From positions 124,001 through 188,000 of the forward strand of contig NZ_LT703006.1 in assembly GCF_900149695.1 (NCBI RefSeq): a stretch of DNA of 64,000 nt, given 5' to 3'. Source of the DNA: Anderseniella sp. Alg231-50 (GTDB taxonomy: Bacteria > Pseudomonadota > Alphaproteobacteria > Rhizobiales > Aestuariivirgaceae). Shown here one piece after another: positions 16,975 to 26,169 of the stretch. The notes under the pieces are model-generated. The model did not search any database. It was not told the DNA's origin and saw nothing but the letters and a program-made list of their open reading frames with translations. Made by a program: the position numbers and the translations under genes. Numbering within the stretch: position 1 is the stretch's first letter; each line of letters opens with the position of its first letter.

Positions 16975-19206
16975 ATGACAGCTAAACCAGCCTATTTCAA
17001 CAATGTTGCGATCACCGATGAACTTGTTGCCCAGCACGGCCTCAAGCCCGATGAGTATGACCGCTTTGAAAAACTCATCGGTCGCACCCCGACACTGACC
17101 GAGCTTGGGATCGTGTCGGCCATGTGGAACGAGCACTGCTCCTACAAGTCATCTAAGAAATGGCTCAAGACACTGCCGATCACCGGAGACCGTGTCATAC
17201 AGGGACCCGGTGAAAACGCCGGCGTCATCGACATTGGCGACGGTCAGGCCATCGTGTTCAAGATGGAAAGCCATAACCACCCTTCTTTTATCGAGCCTTA
17301 TCAGGGCGCTGGCACCGGCGTTGGAGGCATTCTGCGGGATGTCTTCACCATGGGAGCCCGCCCGATCGCAGCCCTTAACGCGTTGCGCTTTGGCGCGCCG
17401 GACCACCCCAAGACCCGCCACCTTGTCTCGGGCGTGGTCGCCGGCATTGGCGGCTACGGCAATTCCTTCGGCGTACCCACGGTAGGCGGCGAGGTGAACT
17501 TTCACGATCGATACAATGGCAACATACTGGTAAATGCCATGGCGGTCGGGCTGGCCGATGCAGACAAGATCTTCTATTCCGAAGCCAAGGGGGTGGGCCT
17601 GCCGGTTGTGTACCTCGGCGCGAAAACCGGCCGGGACGGCATTCACGGCGCCACCATGGCATCCGCTGAATTTGATGATTCGATCGAGGAAAAACGCCCC
17701 ACGGTCCAGGTCGGTGACCCGTTTACCGAAAAATGCCTGCTCGAAGCCTGCATGGAACTGATGGCCTCGGGCGCCGTCATCGCCATTCAGGACATGGGAG
17801 CCGCGGGCCTTACCTGTTCTGCGGTTGAAATGGGAGCCAAGGGTGGACTTGGCGTCGAGTTGAACCTTAATGCCGTTCCCTGCCGCGAAGACGGCATGAC
17901 CCCTTATGAAATGATGCTGTCGGAAAGCCAGGAACGCATGCTCATGGTGCTGCGCCCGGAACAGGAAAAGGAAGCCGAGGCCATATTCCACAAATGGGGC
18001 CTGGATTTTGCGATTGTCGGCAAGACCACCGATGACCTGCGCTTCCGTTGCATGTGGAATGATGAGGAAGTCGCCAACCTGCCGATCCGCGAGCTGGGCG
18101 ACGAAGCGCCTGAATATGACAGGCCCTGGATTGAACCAACGGTCCCGGCAGCACTTTCTGCAGACGACATCCCTGCCCCGAATGATCTTGCAGAAGCGGT
18201 CGTCAAGCTGATGGGATCGCCCGACATGGCCTCGCGGCGCTGGGTCTGGGAACAGTATGACCACCTGATCCAGTCCAACTCGGCCCAGGTGCCGGGCGGC
18301 GACGCAGCCGTGGTGAGGGTAAAGGACGACGGCAAGGCCATCGCCATTTGCACCGACGTCACACCCCGTTATGTCGAAGCCGACCCGTTCGAGGGCGGCA
18401 AGCAGGCGGTAGCCGAAGTCTGGCGCAATCTCACCGCCGTGGGCGCAGAGCCGATTGCCATTACCGACAACCTGAATTTCGGCAATCCGGAAAAACCGGA
18501 AATCATGGGGACATTCGTCAAGGCTGTGCAAGGCATCGGCGAAGCCTGCAATGCGCTGAGCTTTCCCGTCGTGTCCGGCAATGTGTCACTGTACAATGAA
18601 ACCCACGGCAAGGGCATACTGCCGACCCCGGCCATAGGTGGCGTCGGCCTGCTGCCTGATGTGTCGCGAATGGCAACGCTGGCTTTCAAGAACGAAGGCG
18701 ATGCAATCATTCTCATCGGCGGTCATGGCTCCCATCTTGGCCAGTCCATGTACCTGCGCGAGGTTCTCGGCCGTGAGCAAGGAACTCCGCCACCTGTGGA
18801 CCTGGAGCAGGAAAAGACCAACGGCGATTTCGTGCGCATGAAAATTCAAAAGGGCCGCACTACCGCCGTGCACGACATTTCCGATGGCGGGCTCGTGGCG
18901 GCATTGGCCGACATGGCACTGGCCTCGGGCACCGGCTGCAAGATCGAACTTCCCCGTGATGTTGAAACTCACGCCGCCCTTTTTGGTGAAGATCAGGCGC
19001 GCTATGTGCTGACCTGCAAGCCAATGGACGCCCATGGCCTGATTGGTGCTGCCGAGGATGCCGGCATTTCCGCCTCTCGAATCGGCACGGTCACCGGCTC
19101 CGGGTTGATTGTCATGGGCGAAGCCTCCATATCCCTCAACAAGTTGCGTGAAGCCCATGAAGGCTGGTTCCCGGACTATATGAGCACCGCAGCGGAAGTC
19201 GCTTAA
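16975..19206 (+). CDS. purL: Phosphoribosylformylglycinamidine synthase subunit PurL
   Basis: 743 residues, the small bacterial form that works with PurS and PurQ. Visible blocks: [18 protein letters not shown] (residues 43-60), [15 protein letters not shown] (88-102), the ATP-binding [28 protein letters not shown] (about 263-278), [13 protein letters not shown], and the second-half [14 protein letters not shown]. It makes FGAM from FGAR. It leads a run with bolA (10-base gap) and the glutaredoxin gene. Confidence 0.98.
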   Translation: MTAKPAYFNNVAITDELVAQHGLKPDEYDRFEKLIGRTPTLTELGIVSAMWNEHCSYKSSKKWLKTLPITGDRVIQGPGENAGVIDIGDGQAIVFKMESHNHPSFIEPYQGAGTGVGGILRDVFTMGARPIAALNALRFGAPDHPKTRHLVSGVVAGIGGYGNSFGVPTVGGEVNFHDRYNGNILVNAMAVGLADADKIFYSEAKGVGLPVVYLGAKTGRDGIHGATMASAEFDDSIEEKRPTVQVGDPFTEKCLLEACMELMASGAVIAIQDMGAAGLTCSAVEMGAKGGLGVELNLNAVPCREDGMTPYEMMLSESQERMLMVLRPEQEKEAEAIFHKWGLDFAIVGKTTDDLRFRCMWNDEEVANLPIRELGDEAPEYDRPWIEPTVPAALSADDIPAPNDLAEAVVKLMGSPDMASRRWVWEQYDHLIQSNSAQVPGGDAAVVRVKDDGKAIAICTDVTPRYVEADPFEGGKQAVAEVWRNLTAVGAEPIAITDNLNFGNPEKPEIMGTFVKAVQGIGEACNALSFPVVSGNVSLYNETHGKGILPTPAIGGVGLLPDVSRMATLAFKNEGDAIILIGGHGSHLGQSMYLREVLGREQGTPPPVDLEQEKTNGDFVRMKIQKGRTTAVHDISDGGLVAALADMALASGTGCKIELPRDVETHAALFGEDQARYVLTCKPMDAHGLIGAAEDAGISASRIGTVTGSGLIVMGEASISLNKLREAHEGWFPDYMSTAAEVA

Positions 19207-19216
19207 AGGAAATCAC

Positions 19217-19456
19217 ATGCCGATGCCTGCCGAAGAAATCACCGCCATGATCAAGGACGCCATCCCCGATGCGCAGATCGAACTGACCGATCTCGCCGGT
19301 GACAACGATCACTGGTCAGCCGCCATCATTTCGGAAGAATTTCGCGGCAAACCAAAAGTGCGCCAGCACCAGATGGTCTATGCCGCGTTGAAAGGCAAAA
19401 TGGGCGGCGAACTGCACGCGCTGGCACTGACAACCAGTGCGCCGGAACAGGACTGA
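19217..19456 (+). CDS. BolA-family protein
   Basis: 79 residues with the BolA core: IELTDLAGDNDHWSAAIISEEFRGKPKVRQHQMVYAAL read over residues 22-59, including the conserved His in the RxxRHQ-like segment. It lacks the Cys of the BolA2/IbaG group. Monothiol CGFS glutaredoxins and BolA proteins form [2Fe-2S] complexes. The glutaredoxin gene directly downstream fits that partnership, which acts in iron-sulfur trafficking or iron sensing. Confidence 0.93.
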   Translation: MPMPAEEITAMIKDAIPDAQIELTDLAGDNDHWSAAIISEEFRGKPKVRQHQMVYAALKGKMGGELHALALTTSAPEQD

Positions 19457-19569
19457 CACTAAGTTTACATCGCTCGTGACCGGTGACACTGGAAACCGAC
19501 GAACGGGAAGTGTAAGACTGAAGCAACACATTTACCCGGGGCCAACGCACCGGAGCTATGGAGATCAAG

Positions 19570-19917
19570 ATGACCAACCCAATCAATGACTGGATCGGCA
19601 ATGCCGTCAAGACCAATGACGTGGTGCTTTTCATGAAGGGCACGCCCGATCAGCCGCAGTGCGGTTTTTCCGGCCGCGTCGTTCAGATGCTGGACTATCT
19701 CGGCGTACCATATGCCGGCGTCAACGTGCTGCAGTCCGATGACCTGCGCAACGGCATCAAGGAATTCTCCGACTGGCCAACCATCCCGCAGCTTTACGTC
19801 AAGGGCGAGTTTGTCGGCGGCTGTGACATCATTACCGAAATGTTCCAGAACGGCGAATTGAAAGACACTTTCGCCAATGGCGGCATTGAGGTTAAGGAAG
19901 CCAACGCAACCGCCTGA
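19570..19917 (+). CDS. grxD: Monothiol glutaredoxin, CGFS type (Grx4/GrxD)
   Basis: 115 residues from ATG 19570, which has GGAG six bases upstream. An in-frame ATG at 19558 is possible but poorly spaced. Marks: [19 protein letters not shown] with the single active Cys of [23 protein letters not shown], the glutathione-binding segment. Such proteins hold a glutathione-ligated [2Fe-2S] cluster and hand it to targets with BolA. It ends the purL-bolA-grxD run and is followed by a clear terminator. Confidence 0.96.
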   Translation: MTNPINDWIGNAVKTNDVVLFMKGTPDQPQCGFSGRVVQMLDYLGVPYAGVNVLQSDDLRNGIKEFSDWPTIPQLYVKGEFVGGCDIITEMFQNGELKDTFANGGIEVKEANATA

Positions 19918-19952
19918 CCTTCCGGCAATTTTTCCGGTTTATGATCTGCACT

Positions 19953-19987
19953 AAAGGCTCCCCTGCCATGCATCGGGAGCCTTTTTG
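19953..19987 (+). terminator. Rho-independent terminator after grxD
   Basis: Ten-base-pair stem (19953-19962 with 19975-19984, 12-base loop) continuing into a T run. Confidence 0.88.
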
Positions 19988-20060
19988 ATTTCTGTCAAAA
20001 CATTGCCATAACTGAGGCGCTAACTTTTCCCATCGAGGGGCGAGCTCGAAAGGAAGTGAC

Positions 20061-20525
20061 ATGACCGGACTCAATCTCAAGTCTTTCGCATGCGCAGGGT
20101 TGCTGGCCGCAGGGGCCTTGATTATGGGCGCCAGTGGCGCATCGGCCACACCTGCAGCAAGCGGCATTGCCAGTGCCGGTATTTCCGACATTGCACGCGA
20201 AGCATCTCAGGTGACGGAAGTACGCCGCAAGAAACGCCGGTGGCGGCGCCACAGGCACAGACGCCATCGCTACTATGGCAGGCCATACATAGGGTTTGGA
20301 TTTGGCTCTCCTTACTACTATGGCCGGTACCCCTATTACGGTGGATACCCTTATGGCTATTACAACGACTATTATTACCGTCCACGCGTTCGCCGGTCCT
20401 ATCGCCGGTCCTATCGCGGCAGCAGATCCTGCCGCCGCGCGCATCGCGCCTGCGTCAGCCGCTGGGGCTATGGCGGCGGCAACTATGCCGGTTGCATGAG
20501 ATACGAACGCTGCCGTCCGAGATAA
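20061..20525 (+). CDS. Small exported Arg/Tyr/Gly-rich protein
   Basis: 154 residues. A signal peptide (hydrophobic residues about 9-27, cut near ASA-TP) is followed by a basic cluster VRRKKRRWRRHRHRRHRYY and then a Tyr/Gly-rich low-complexity stretch with many YY pairs. The C-terminus contains four cysteines (SCRRAHRACVSRWGYGGG... C ... C) in a BA14K-like spacing. Such proteins occur in the envelopes of alphaproteobacteria; function is unknown. It has its own terminator. Confidence 0.78.
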   Translation: MTGLNLKSFACAGLLAAGALIMGASGASATPAASGIASAGISDIAREASQVTEVRRKKRRWRRHRHRRHRYYGRPYIGFGFGSPYYYGRYPYYGGYPYGYYNDYYYRPRVRRSYRRSYRGSRSCRRAHRACVSRWGYGGGNYAGCMRYERCRPR

Positions 20526-20551
20526 TCGAACCGGCATGAAACCAAAAATAG

Positions 20552-20587
20552 AAAAGGCTTTCAGATCAGTGATCTGGAAGCCTTTTT
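20552..20587 (+). terminator. Rho-independent terminator (copy 1 of a repeated hairpin)
   Basis: AAAAGGCTT-T-CAGATCA pairs with TGATCTG-G-AAGCCTTTTT, ending in T's. The same stem recurs at 21832-21864 with few changes. Confidence 0.85.
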
Positions 20588-20625
20588 CATAGCCCGGCAA
20601 CTATTCAAACCACCTTGTCTGCGCA

Positions 20626-20660
20626 ACAAAAACCCCGGAAGCCTTATCGGCATCCGGGGT
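20626..20660 (-). terminator. Rho-independent terminator of the outer-membrane-protein-like gene
   Basis: ACCCCGGA (20632-20639) pairs with TCCGGGGT (20653-20660). On the minus strand the hairpin is followed by TTTTTG. Confidence 0.85.
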
Positions 20661-20711
20661 AGATCGTTCAATATCTGGTCCTGCCAGATGCGGTTCAGGC
20701 AATCCCTCCGG

Positions 20712-21599
20712 TCAGTCCGAAATTGAGCAGGTTGCCATATTTCCGAAGTCTGGCGTATCCAGTGTAGCGCCCTGGCGATCGACGGTTATGCGATCTCCGC
20801 TAAACGAATAGCTGGTACCAATCATGAATGTATGATCTGTAACGTCGTCTCCGCCATTGAAGGTACAATTGTCACGATGTGTTCCACGATAGGCGATGTA
20901 TATCGGCACATCTCCTACAACCGGCGCACTGGCAAAGGTGAAGTCATACCGTACTTCACCACTAATCCATTCCGTGTTGCCGTTGTTGTTGCTGTAATCC
21001 ACATCCGCGTAGGTTGCTTCAAGCTGCAGTCTGCTGTCAGGAGACAGGAACCAGCGCAGAACGCCGCGGGCAAACCAGCCCTCATCGAGCGATGTAAATC
21101 CTGATCGCTCAACAAAATCCATATAACCGCCTTGTCCATAAAACGTGATGTCATTGAGGTAAAACTGGGCTTCACCACCAACAAATCTGATATCATGTCT
21201 GCCGCCGGGATTGAAACCGGATGTCCCAACACCACCGAATGCGCCAAACAGGCCTGTCGACGGATCACGCCAGCTCAGGTGAACGGCACCCTGAAATGAA
21301 TATCGAGGGCCCCAGGCTGCATTAAAGCTCGGTCCATCCAACGCATTTTCATTGTATTCGTATTTGACGTCCGACTGAATCGACAGGTTTTCGCCCAGCG
21401 GCAAACTCAGCAATCCTTCGCCGCCATTGGTAAACAAGGTGTCATCCGGCCCGTTTTCCTCGTCGACAATCTGAACCCCAGCCCACTTGTCAACTACACC
21501 TGAAACGATCAGCCCAAGTTCACGTTCAAGATCTGCAGCGCTTGCTGGTCCTGCAAATGCAACAAACGACGCCAATGTCGCGAGCGCTATTCTTTTCAT
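20712..21599 (-). CDS. Putative outer-membrane beta-barrel protein
   Basis: 295 residues. The signal peptide (residues 1-21, ends ASAAD) is followed by alternating amphipathic strands with many aromatic-girdle residues (SIQSDVKYEYNEN; YSFQGAVHLSWRD; FYLNDITFYGQGGYMDF; RLQLEATYADVDY; ISGEVRYDFTF). It ends TCSISD and lacks the usual C-terminal Phe, so insertion by the standard signal is uncertain. No functional family recognised. It is flanked on either side by near-identical hairpins (20552-20587 and 21832-21864). Confidence 0.75.
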   Translation of the reverse strand: MKRIALATLASFVAFAGPASAADLERELGLIVSGVVDKWAGVQIVDEENGPDDTLFTNGGEGLLSLPLGENLSIQSDVKYEYNENALDGPSFNAAWGPRYSFQGAVHLSWRDPSTGLFGAFGGVGTSGFNPGGRHDIRFVGGEAQFYLNDITFYGQGGYMDFVERSGFTSLDEGWFARGVLRWFLSPDSRLQLEATYADVDYSNNNGNTEWISGEVRYDFTFASAPVVGDVPIYIAYRGTHRDNCTFNGGDDVTDHTFMIGTSYSFSGDRITVDRQGATLDTPDFGNMATCSISD

Positions 21600-21878
21600 G
21601 TGAGTAACCCCTATTTACCGTATGCCATCGGCGATAGGTATATCAGGAATCAGCCGGTTGTCAGCATGCTCACTGTCTTCGCCCGGTATTTTTTTGGAAA
21701 GTGTTGCTTTTTTGTCACACCTGACAATTGCCCCTGTTCAAGCGCGTGACAGTTTCAGCTTGCTTCGACGCCAAACAGGACGGCAGTCCGGGATGACCGC
21801 GCACCGGTTTCAGATGGAATTCAAGCACCAGCTTTCAGATCATTGATCTGAAAGTCTTTTTGCTGTCCAGTTATCTAA
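21600..21878. other. Gene-free spacer between the barrel gene and the yigZ-type gene
   Basis: It holds the probable promoter of the minus-strand barrel gene, AT-rich stretches near 21680-21720 and the second copy of the repeated hairpin at its right end. No convincing small gene was found. Confidence 0.5.
21832..21864 (+). terminator. Terminator-like hairpin, copy 2, without an evident upstream gene
   Basis: CTTTCAGATCA and TGATCTGAAAG form an 11-bp stem with a one-base centre and end in CTTTTT. It closely matches the terminator at 20552-20587. No gene on the plus strand ends just before it. Confidence 0.65.
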
Positions 21879-22439
21879 ATGTCCCAGTTCACAATCATCA
21901 AACCGGCTATCGCGGAGCTCGATGAAAAAGGATCCCGTTTCATCGGTCATCTGGTGCCCTGGGCGGAATTTGAATTCAAGCGCGCAGCCCTGCGCGAAGA
22001 TCACCGCAAAGCCTCTCATCACGTCACCGCCTTTCGCCGAATGCTGCCGGACAATCGAATCGAGGAAGGCGCCAAAGATGATGGAGAACCGGCCGGCACA
22101 TCCGGCATGCCGACGCTGAAAGTGCTGATCGGGGCAAGTCTCGTGGACGCCGGCATCATCATCGTACGCTATTTCGGCGGCACCAAACTGGGCGCAGGCG
22201 GACTGGCCCGCGCTTATGCCGGAACAGCAGTGCGCACGGTCGAGGCAGCGGTGCTGGTGCCGTGGCATCGTATCGTCAGTCGAACCGTCAGCTGCAGGTT
22301 CGAAGACATGTCATCCGTGGAGCGGAACATCAGCGCCGCCGGTCTGACGGTGATCAGCCGGGATTACATCGATACCGGCGTCACCATTGTCGTTGAAGGC
22401 CCCGAAGACGCTGTCGCATCCATTGCGGCAGACAGTTGA
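21879..22439 (+). CDS. YigZ/IMPACT-family protein
   Basis: 186 residues. N-terminal IMPACT domain with KGSRFIGHLVPW, DDGEPAGTSGMPTLKVL and IIIVRYFGGTKLGAGGLARAY, the family signature. The C-terminal ferredoxin-like DUF1949 segment is short. Members bind nucleic acid or ribosomes; the bacterial role is unclear. It is convergent with ppk2 with 9 bases between the stops. Confidence 0.92.
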   Translation: MSQFTIIKPAIAELDEKGSRFIGHLVPWAEFEFKRAALREDHRKASHHVTAFRRMLPDNRIEEGAKDDGEPAGTSGMPTLKVLIGASLVDAGIIIVRYFGGTKLGAGGLARAYAGTAVRTVEAAVLVPWHRIVSRTVSCRFEDMSSVERNISAAGLTVISRDYIDTGVTIVVEGPEDAVASIAADS

Positions 22440-22448
22440 AGCCGGCCC

Positions 22449-23417
22449 CTAGCCGCCTTTGCGCTGGTCAGGATGCAGGCTGCTGCCCAGCACATGATCG
22501 CTGCGACCGATGACATCCCCACCTGAGCCGACAATCAGAGAGTTCGGCGCCCTCACCACCCTGGTGTTCTTGCCGGGGTATGGCAACGAAGTCAGGAAAT
22601 GCCGCATGCAGTTAAGCCGGGCCCGTTTCTTGTCATTGGATTTTATGATGGTCCAGGGCGCATCAGCAGTGTCCGTATAGAAGAACATGGCTTCCTTGGC
22701 CTCGGTATAGTCGTCCCATTTATCCAGCGAGGCCCGGTCGATCGGCGACAGCTTCCATTTTTTCAGCGGCTCGACCTCGCGCGACTGGAACCGGCGCAAC
22801 TGTTCGTCGCGGGTGACCGAAAACCAGTATTTGTACAGCCTGACGCCGCTGCGCACGATCATGCGCTCGAAATCAGGCGTCTGGCGCATGAACTCCAGAT
22901 ATTCATTGGCTGAACAAAACCCCATGACCCTTTCGACACCCGCCCTGTTGTACCAGGACCGGTCGAAAAACACGATCTCACCGCCCGACGGCAAATGTTC
23001 GACATAACGCTGGAAATACCATTGTGTTTTCTCGCGATCGGTCGGTTTCTCAAGAGCCACGACCCGCGCGCCACGTGGATTCAGGTGCTCCGTAAAGCGC
23101 TTGATCGTGCCGCCCTTGCCGGCAGCGTCCCGGCCTTCAAACAGCAGCACAATCCGTTGCCCGGTCGACTTCACCCACTCCTGGACCTTCAGCAGTTCAA
23201 CCTGAAGTTCAGCCTTCTGTTTCTCGTAAACAGGCCTTCGAATCTTGCTCTTGTAAGGATATTCGCCGCGTTCGAACACCCGTCGAATCTCATCTCTTTC
23301 ATCGCCGGAGGCAGTCGCAGCAATGTCTTCCGGTAATAGCTGACCGTTCGATTTAGCATTGCCCGCAGGTGCTGTGTCAGTAGACTCCGCCTTTGCTTCA
23401 TGAGATTCTTCGGCCAT
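22449..23417 (-). CDS. ppk2: Polyphosphate kinase 2
   Basis: 322 residues. The PPK2 domain has a Walker A loop GRDAAGKGG (residues 95-103), the lid and Walker B segment IVFFDRSWYNRAGVERVM, and SPIDRASLDKWDDYTEAKEAMF further on. Such enzymes transfer phosphate between polyphosphate and nucleoside diphosphates. Size and the single-domain layout fit the class that phosphorylates NDPs. About 40 N-terminal residues are acidic and low-complexity. GAGG precedes the start. It is divergent from the MFS carrier. Confidence 0.95.
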   Translation of the reverse strand: MAEESHEAKAESTDTAPAGNAKSNGQLLPEDIAATASGDERDEIRRVFERGEYPYKSKIRRPVYEKQKAELQVELLKVQEWVKSTGQRIVLLFEGRDAAGKGGTIKRFTEHLNPRGARVVALEKPTDREKTQWYFQRYVEHLPSGGEIVFFDRSWYNRAGVERVMGFCSANEYLEFMRQTPDFERMIVRSGVRLYKYWFSVTRDEQLRRFQSREVEPLKKWKLSPIDRASLDKWDDYTEAKEAMFFYTDTADAPWTIIKSNDKKRARLNCMRHFLTSLPYPGKNTRVVRAPNSLIVGSGGDVIGRSDHVLGSSLHPDQRKGG

Positions 23418-23520
23418 GAGACCTCCCTTTACTTATATTTCCCCAGATTGAAGGATACCTCAGAACTGCAACGTCAACTTTGATTTATGACAAATCAGTG
23501 ACGAGTTCAGGACACTTGCC

Positions 23521-24765
23521 ATGACAACCACCACATCGCCCTCCCCGGCTCAGACAATCAATCCGATGCTGGTTATTGTATGCGGCTGCCTGATTGCCCT
23601 GATCGCCTTTGGCGCACGGTCCACCATGGGCCTGTTCACCGCACCGATTACCGAGGCCAATGGCTGGGGCCGCGAGACCTTTGCACTGGCCATGGCGCTG
23701 CAAAACCTGATCTGGGGCATGGCACAGCCGTTCGCCGGAGCATTTGCCGACAAGTTCGGCACATTCCGCGTCATCATCGCCGGTGCCATCATCTACGCCA
23801 CCGGCCTGGCCCTGATGTCGATGGCTGACAGTGTGTTCCTGCTGATGTTGTCCGGCGGCCTGCTGATGGGGCTTGGCATCGCGATGACCTCATTCTCGGT
23901 GATCATGGCGTCTTTCGCCCGCCTGGTGCCGCCGGAAAAACGTTCATGGTCGTTCGGCATAGCCACGGCGGCCAGTTCCATGGGGCAGTTTGTGTTTGCG
24001 CCGCTGGGTCAGGCATTTATTTCCGGCTTTGGCTGGGAAATGGCATTGCTGCTGCTGGCCGGATCCGTCCTGTTCATGTTTGCGTTGGTGCTGCCACTGC
24101 GGGCAGCGCGAGGCGGCGTGGCGCGCGATGAAACCGAGCTTGAAATGAGCATCTCCCAGGCCCTGACACGCGCGGTGAGCAATGCGAGCTTTGTCCTGCT
24201 GACGCTTGGCTTTTTCGTATGCGGTTTCCAGGTTGCCTTCATGACTGTCCACTTCCCGCCGCTGCTGGTACAGGAAGGTATTGATCCGCAGCTTGCTGCC
24301 TGGTCGATCGGCATTGTCGGCCTGTTCAACATTGTCGGCGCTTACTCGGCGGGCATTGTCGGCGGCAAGTACTCGAAACGCTATAGCCTGACGATCTTGT
24401 ATCTGGCCCGCTCGGCAGCGATGACCTTGTTCTTCGTAATACCGATCACGCCTTTGACGACCGTCGTGTTTTCCGCCTGCCTGGGCTTGTTGTGGCTGTC
24501 TACGATTCCGTTGACCATGGGTCTGGTGACCGTCATCTGCGGTACCCGGTACATGGCCATGCTCTACGGTGTTGTGTTCCTTTCCCATCAGGTCGGCTCG
24601 TTCCTTGGCGTCTGGCTCGGCGGCCGGCTGTATGACCAGACCGGGACCTATGACACAGTCTGGTGGATCGGCGTGGCGCTTGGCCTGTTTGCCGCCCTGA
24701 TGCACTGGCCGATCAAGGAGATGCGCGCACCGGCATTTTCAGTGCCGGACGGCGCAAAGGCGTAA
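23521..24765 (+). CDS. Major facilitator superfamily transporter
   Basis: 414 residues with 12 predicted membrane helices in two halves. The motif A-like loop GAFADKFGTFRVIIAG lies between helices 2 and 3, and ERETF-like NGWGRETFALAMALQNL at the end of helix 1 is typical of monocarboxylate or oxalate/formate-type carriers. Substrate is unknown. A small open frame of unknown function begins four bases after its stop. Confidence 0.9.
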   Translation: MTTTTSPSPAQTINPMLVIVCGCLIALIAFGARSTMGLFTAPITEANGWGRETFALAMALQNLIWGMAQPFAGAFADKFGTFRVIIAGAIIYATGLALMSMADSVFLLMLSGGLLMGLGIAMTSFSVIMASFARLVPPEKRSWSFGIATAASSMGQFVFAPLGQAFISGFGWEMALLLLAGSVLFMFALVLPLRAARGGVARDETELEMSISQALTRAVSNASFVLLTLGFFVCGFQVAFMTVHFPPLLVQEGIDPQLAAWSIGIVGLFNIVGAYSAGIVGGKYSKRYSLTILYLARSAAMTLFFVIPITPLTTVVFSACLGLLWLSTIPLTMGLVTVICGTRYMAMLYGVVFLSHQVGSFLGVWLGGRLYDQTGTYDTVWWIGVALGLFAALMHWPIKEMRAPAFSVPDGAKA

Positions 24766-24769
24766 AGTC

Positions 24770-25147
24770 GTGAAATGGCCCGGACACGGAACCGCCGGCG
24801 CCTTGTTCGCCGCTGTCATGCTTGTCTGGCTGGCCGGGTTTGCCCTGTTCATGCATCTGGGCCGGGTGAGCCCGGAGCAGGCAGGCACCGTACTTGTGGT
24901 GTTTCCGCCATCCATGACCGAAGACAAGGTGTTTGGAAACATCATCCTGGCGGGCGGACGTCCCATTCGCCCGACCTGGATGCCGGGAACCTGGGTGACG
25001 TATGGCGACACAGCCGGGTTTGCCGGCCGCCTTGAGGCGCAAGGCGCAATCGGCGCCTACTCCTCAACCCCGTTCCTGCCGCAGCTGGCCGGATGCTTTG
25101 CCTATGTGGACGCAAAAGCCGTGCAACTGTTCACGATGGATCAGTAA
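24770..25147 (+). CDS. Small membrane-anchored protein of unknown function
   Basis: 125 residues starting GTG, with one membrane segment (GALFAAVMLVWLAGFALFMHL) and then a short domain containing RPIRPTWMPGTWVTYGDTAG. It follows the MFS carrier after four bases, so is likely co-transcribed. No family is recognised. It converges on the DUF4340 gene. Confidence 0.68.
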   Translation: MKWPGHGTAGALFAAVMLVWLAGFALFMHLGRVSPEQAGTVLVVFPPSMTEDKVFGNIILAGGRPIRPTWMPGTWVTYGDTAGFAGRLEAQGAIGAYSSTPFLPQLAGCFAYVDAKAVQLFTMDQ

Positions 25148-25164
25148 AGCTGGTTTCCTGGGTA

Positions 25165-26169
25165 TTATTCTGTCAGGTCGGACATGGTCAGTTGCAGCTG
25201 TTTCAGCTTGTAGTCAGCCAGCTTGTACTGCCAGCCTTGAGTGCGTGCCTTGAGGTCCTTGGTGGTGGTCTTGTCCTGACCTTCATTGACCACATGAAGA
25301 CTGACCCAGTTATCAGCGGTGATGCGAAACTCTGATGTCAGTCCGTCCGCCATCATCAGTGTGACACGCTGCACAACGTCGCCGCCCTGATCCTTGCGCA
25401 CATCCACGAAGTTGACATTGCCCAGGTCGGTCGCCGCATATCTGAGCGTCAGGTCGTTCTTCGGCTTCTTGCCTTCAGGAACGTCGTTCACCTCGAACTT
25501 CGATTGCCCGCCTTGCGTCACACCGGTACGCCGCACCACCAGTTCCGGGCCGCCGGCGGGCTGGAAGGTCGCAAGTACCACAAACTCGACATTCATGTCG
25601 GTAATAGCTGTATCGACCCAGGTATCAAGCTTGATATCCGCGTCAACGACACCGCGGGCGAGCCAGCTTTGAGCGTCCCCGGGCAACCTGACATACTGCC
25701 CGTCCCCAACGGCGCCACCCAACCGCCCGCGGGCTTTTTTGCCCACGATGATCTCGCCAAGATCTTTTCCACTCGCGTCTTCGAACCTGATCAACCGCCC
25801 TTTGGCTGATTTTTCCGCAGGCGGCTCGACCTCGATCAGCGGATACTTGTCGGCGCGCGCGGTCTTGGCATCGAATTTCTCAAGACTGGCCGTCGCCACG
25901 ATTGCCGTCTGGAACTTGCCGCCCTTGACCGGATACCCGGAACCACCGAGCACGTAGGATGTACCGGCCCGTTCAATGCGGACGCTCCTGTCTGCCTGGC
26001 TGACGACGATTGCAGCAACATCATTTGCCTTGGCCAGAAGGTCGGGCAGCAGCCGGTCTCCGCGTTGCGCTTCTTCATAGCCGGATGAGTTTGCCTGCAA
26101 TTGCCAGGTTGCCCCCGCCACTGAAACAGCTGCCGCAACCGCCAGTGCTATCACGCCGCGAGGTGTCAT
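25165..26169 (-). CDS. DUF4340-domain protein of Gld-type ABC cluster
   Basis: 334 residues: an N-terminal membrane anchor (residues 5-20), then a beta-rich DUF4340 pattern (ADRSVRIERAGTSYVLGGSGYPV; LIRFEDASGKDLGEIIVGKKA; YVRLPGDAQSWLARG). It lies last in a four-gene unit and its start overlaps the GldG-like stop (ATGA at 26166-26169). The protein probably sits in the periplasm and helps the exporter; its precise task is unknown. Confidence 0.85.
   Translation of the reverse strand: MTPRGVIALAVAAAVSVAGATWQLQANSSGYEEAQRGDRLLPDLLAKANDVAAIVVSQADRSVRIERAGTSYVLGGSGYPVKGGKFQTAIVATASLEKFDAKTARADKYPLIEVEPPAEKSAKGRLIRFEDASGKDLGEIIVGKKARGRLGGAVGDGQYVRLPGDAQSWLARGVVDADIKLDTWVDTAITDMNVEFVVLATFQPAGGPELVVRRTGVTQGGQSKFEVNDVPEGKKPKNDLTLRYAATDLGNVNFVDVRKDQGGDVVQRVTLMMADGLTSEFRITADNWVSLHVVNEGQDKTTTKDLKARTQGWQYKLADYKLKQLQLTMSDLTE

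Noticed and set aside
17149-18531. 460-residue open frame antisense to purL
   Set aside because: It lies wholly within purL, which is certain, and has no recognisable domain; it is a shadow of GC-rich third positions.
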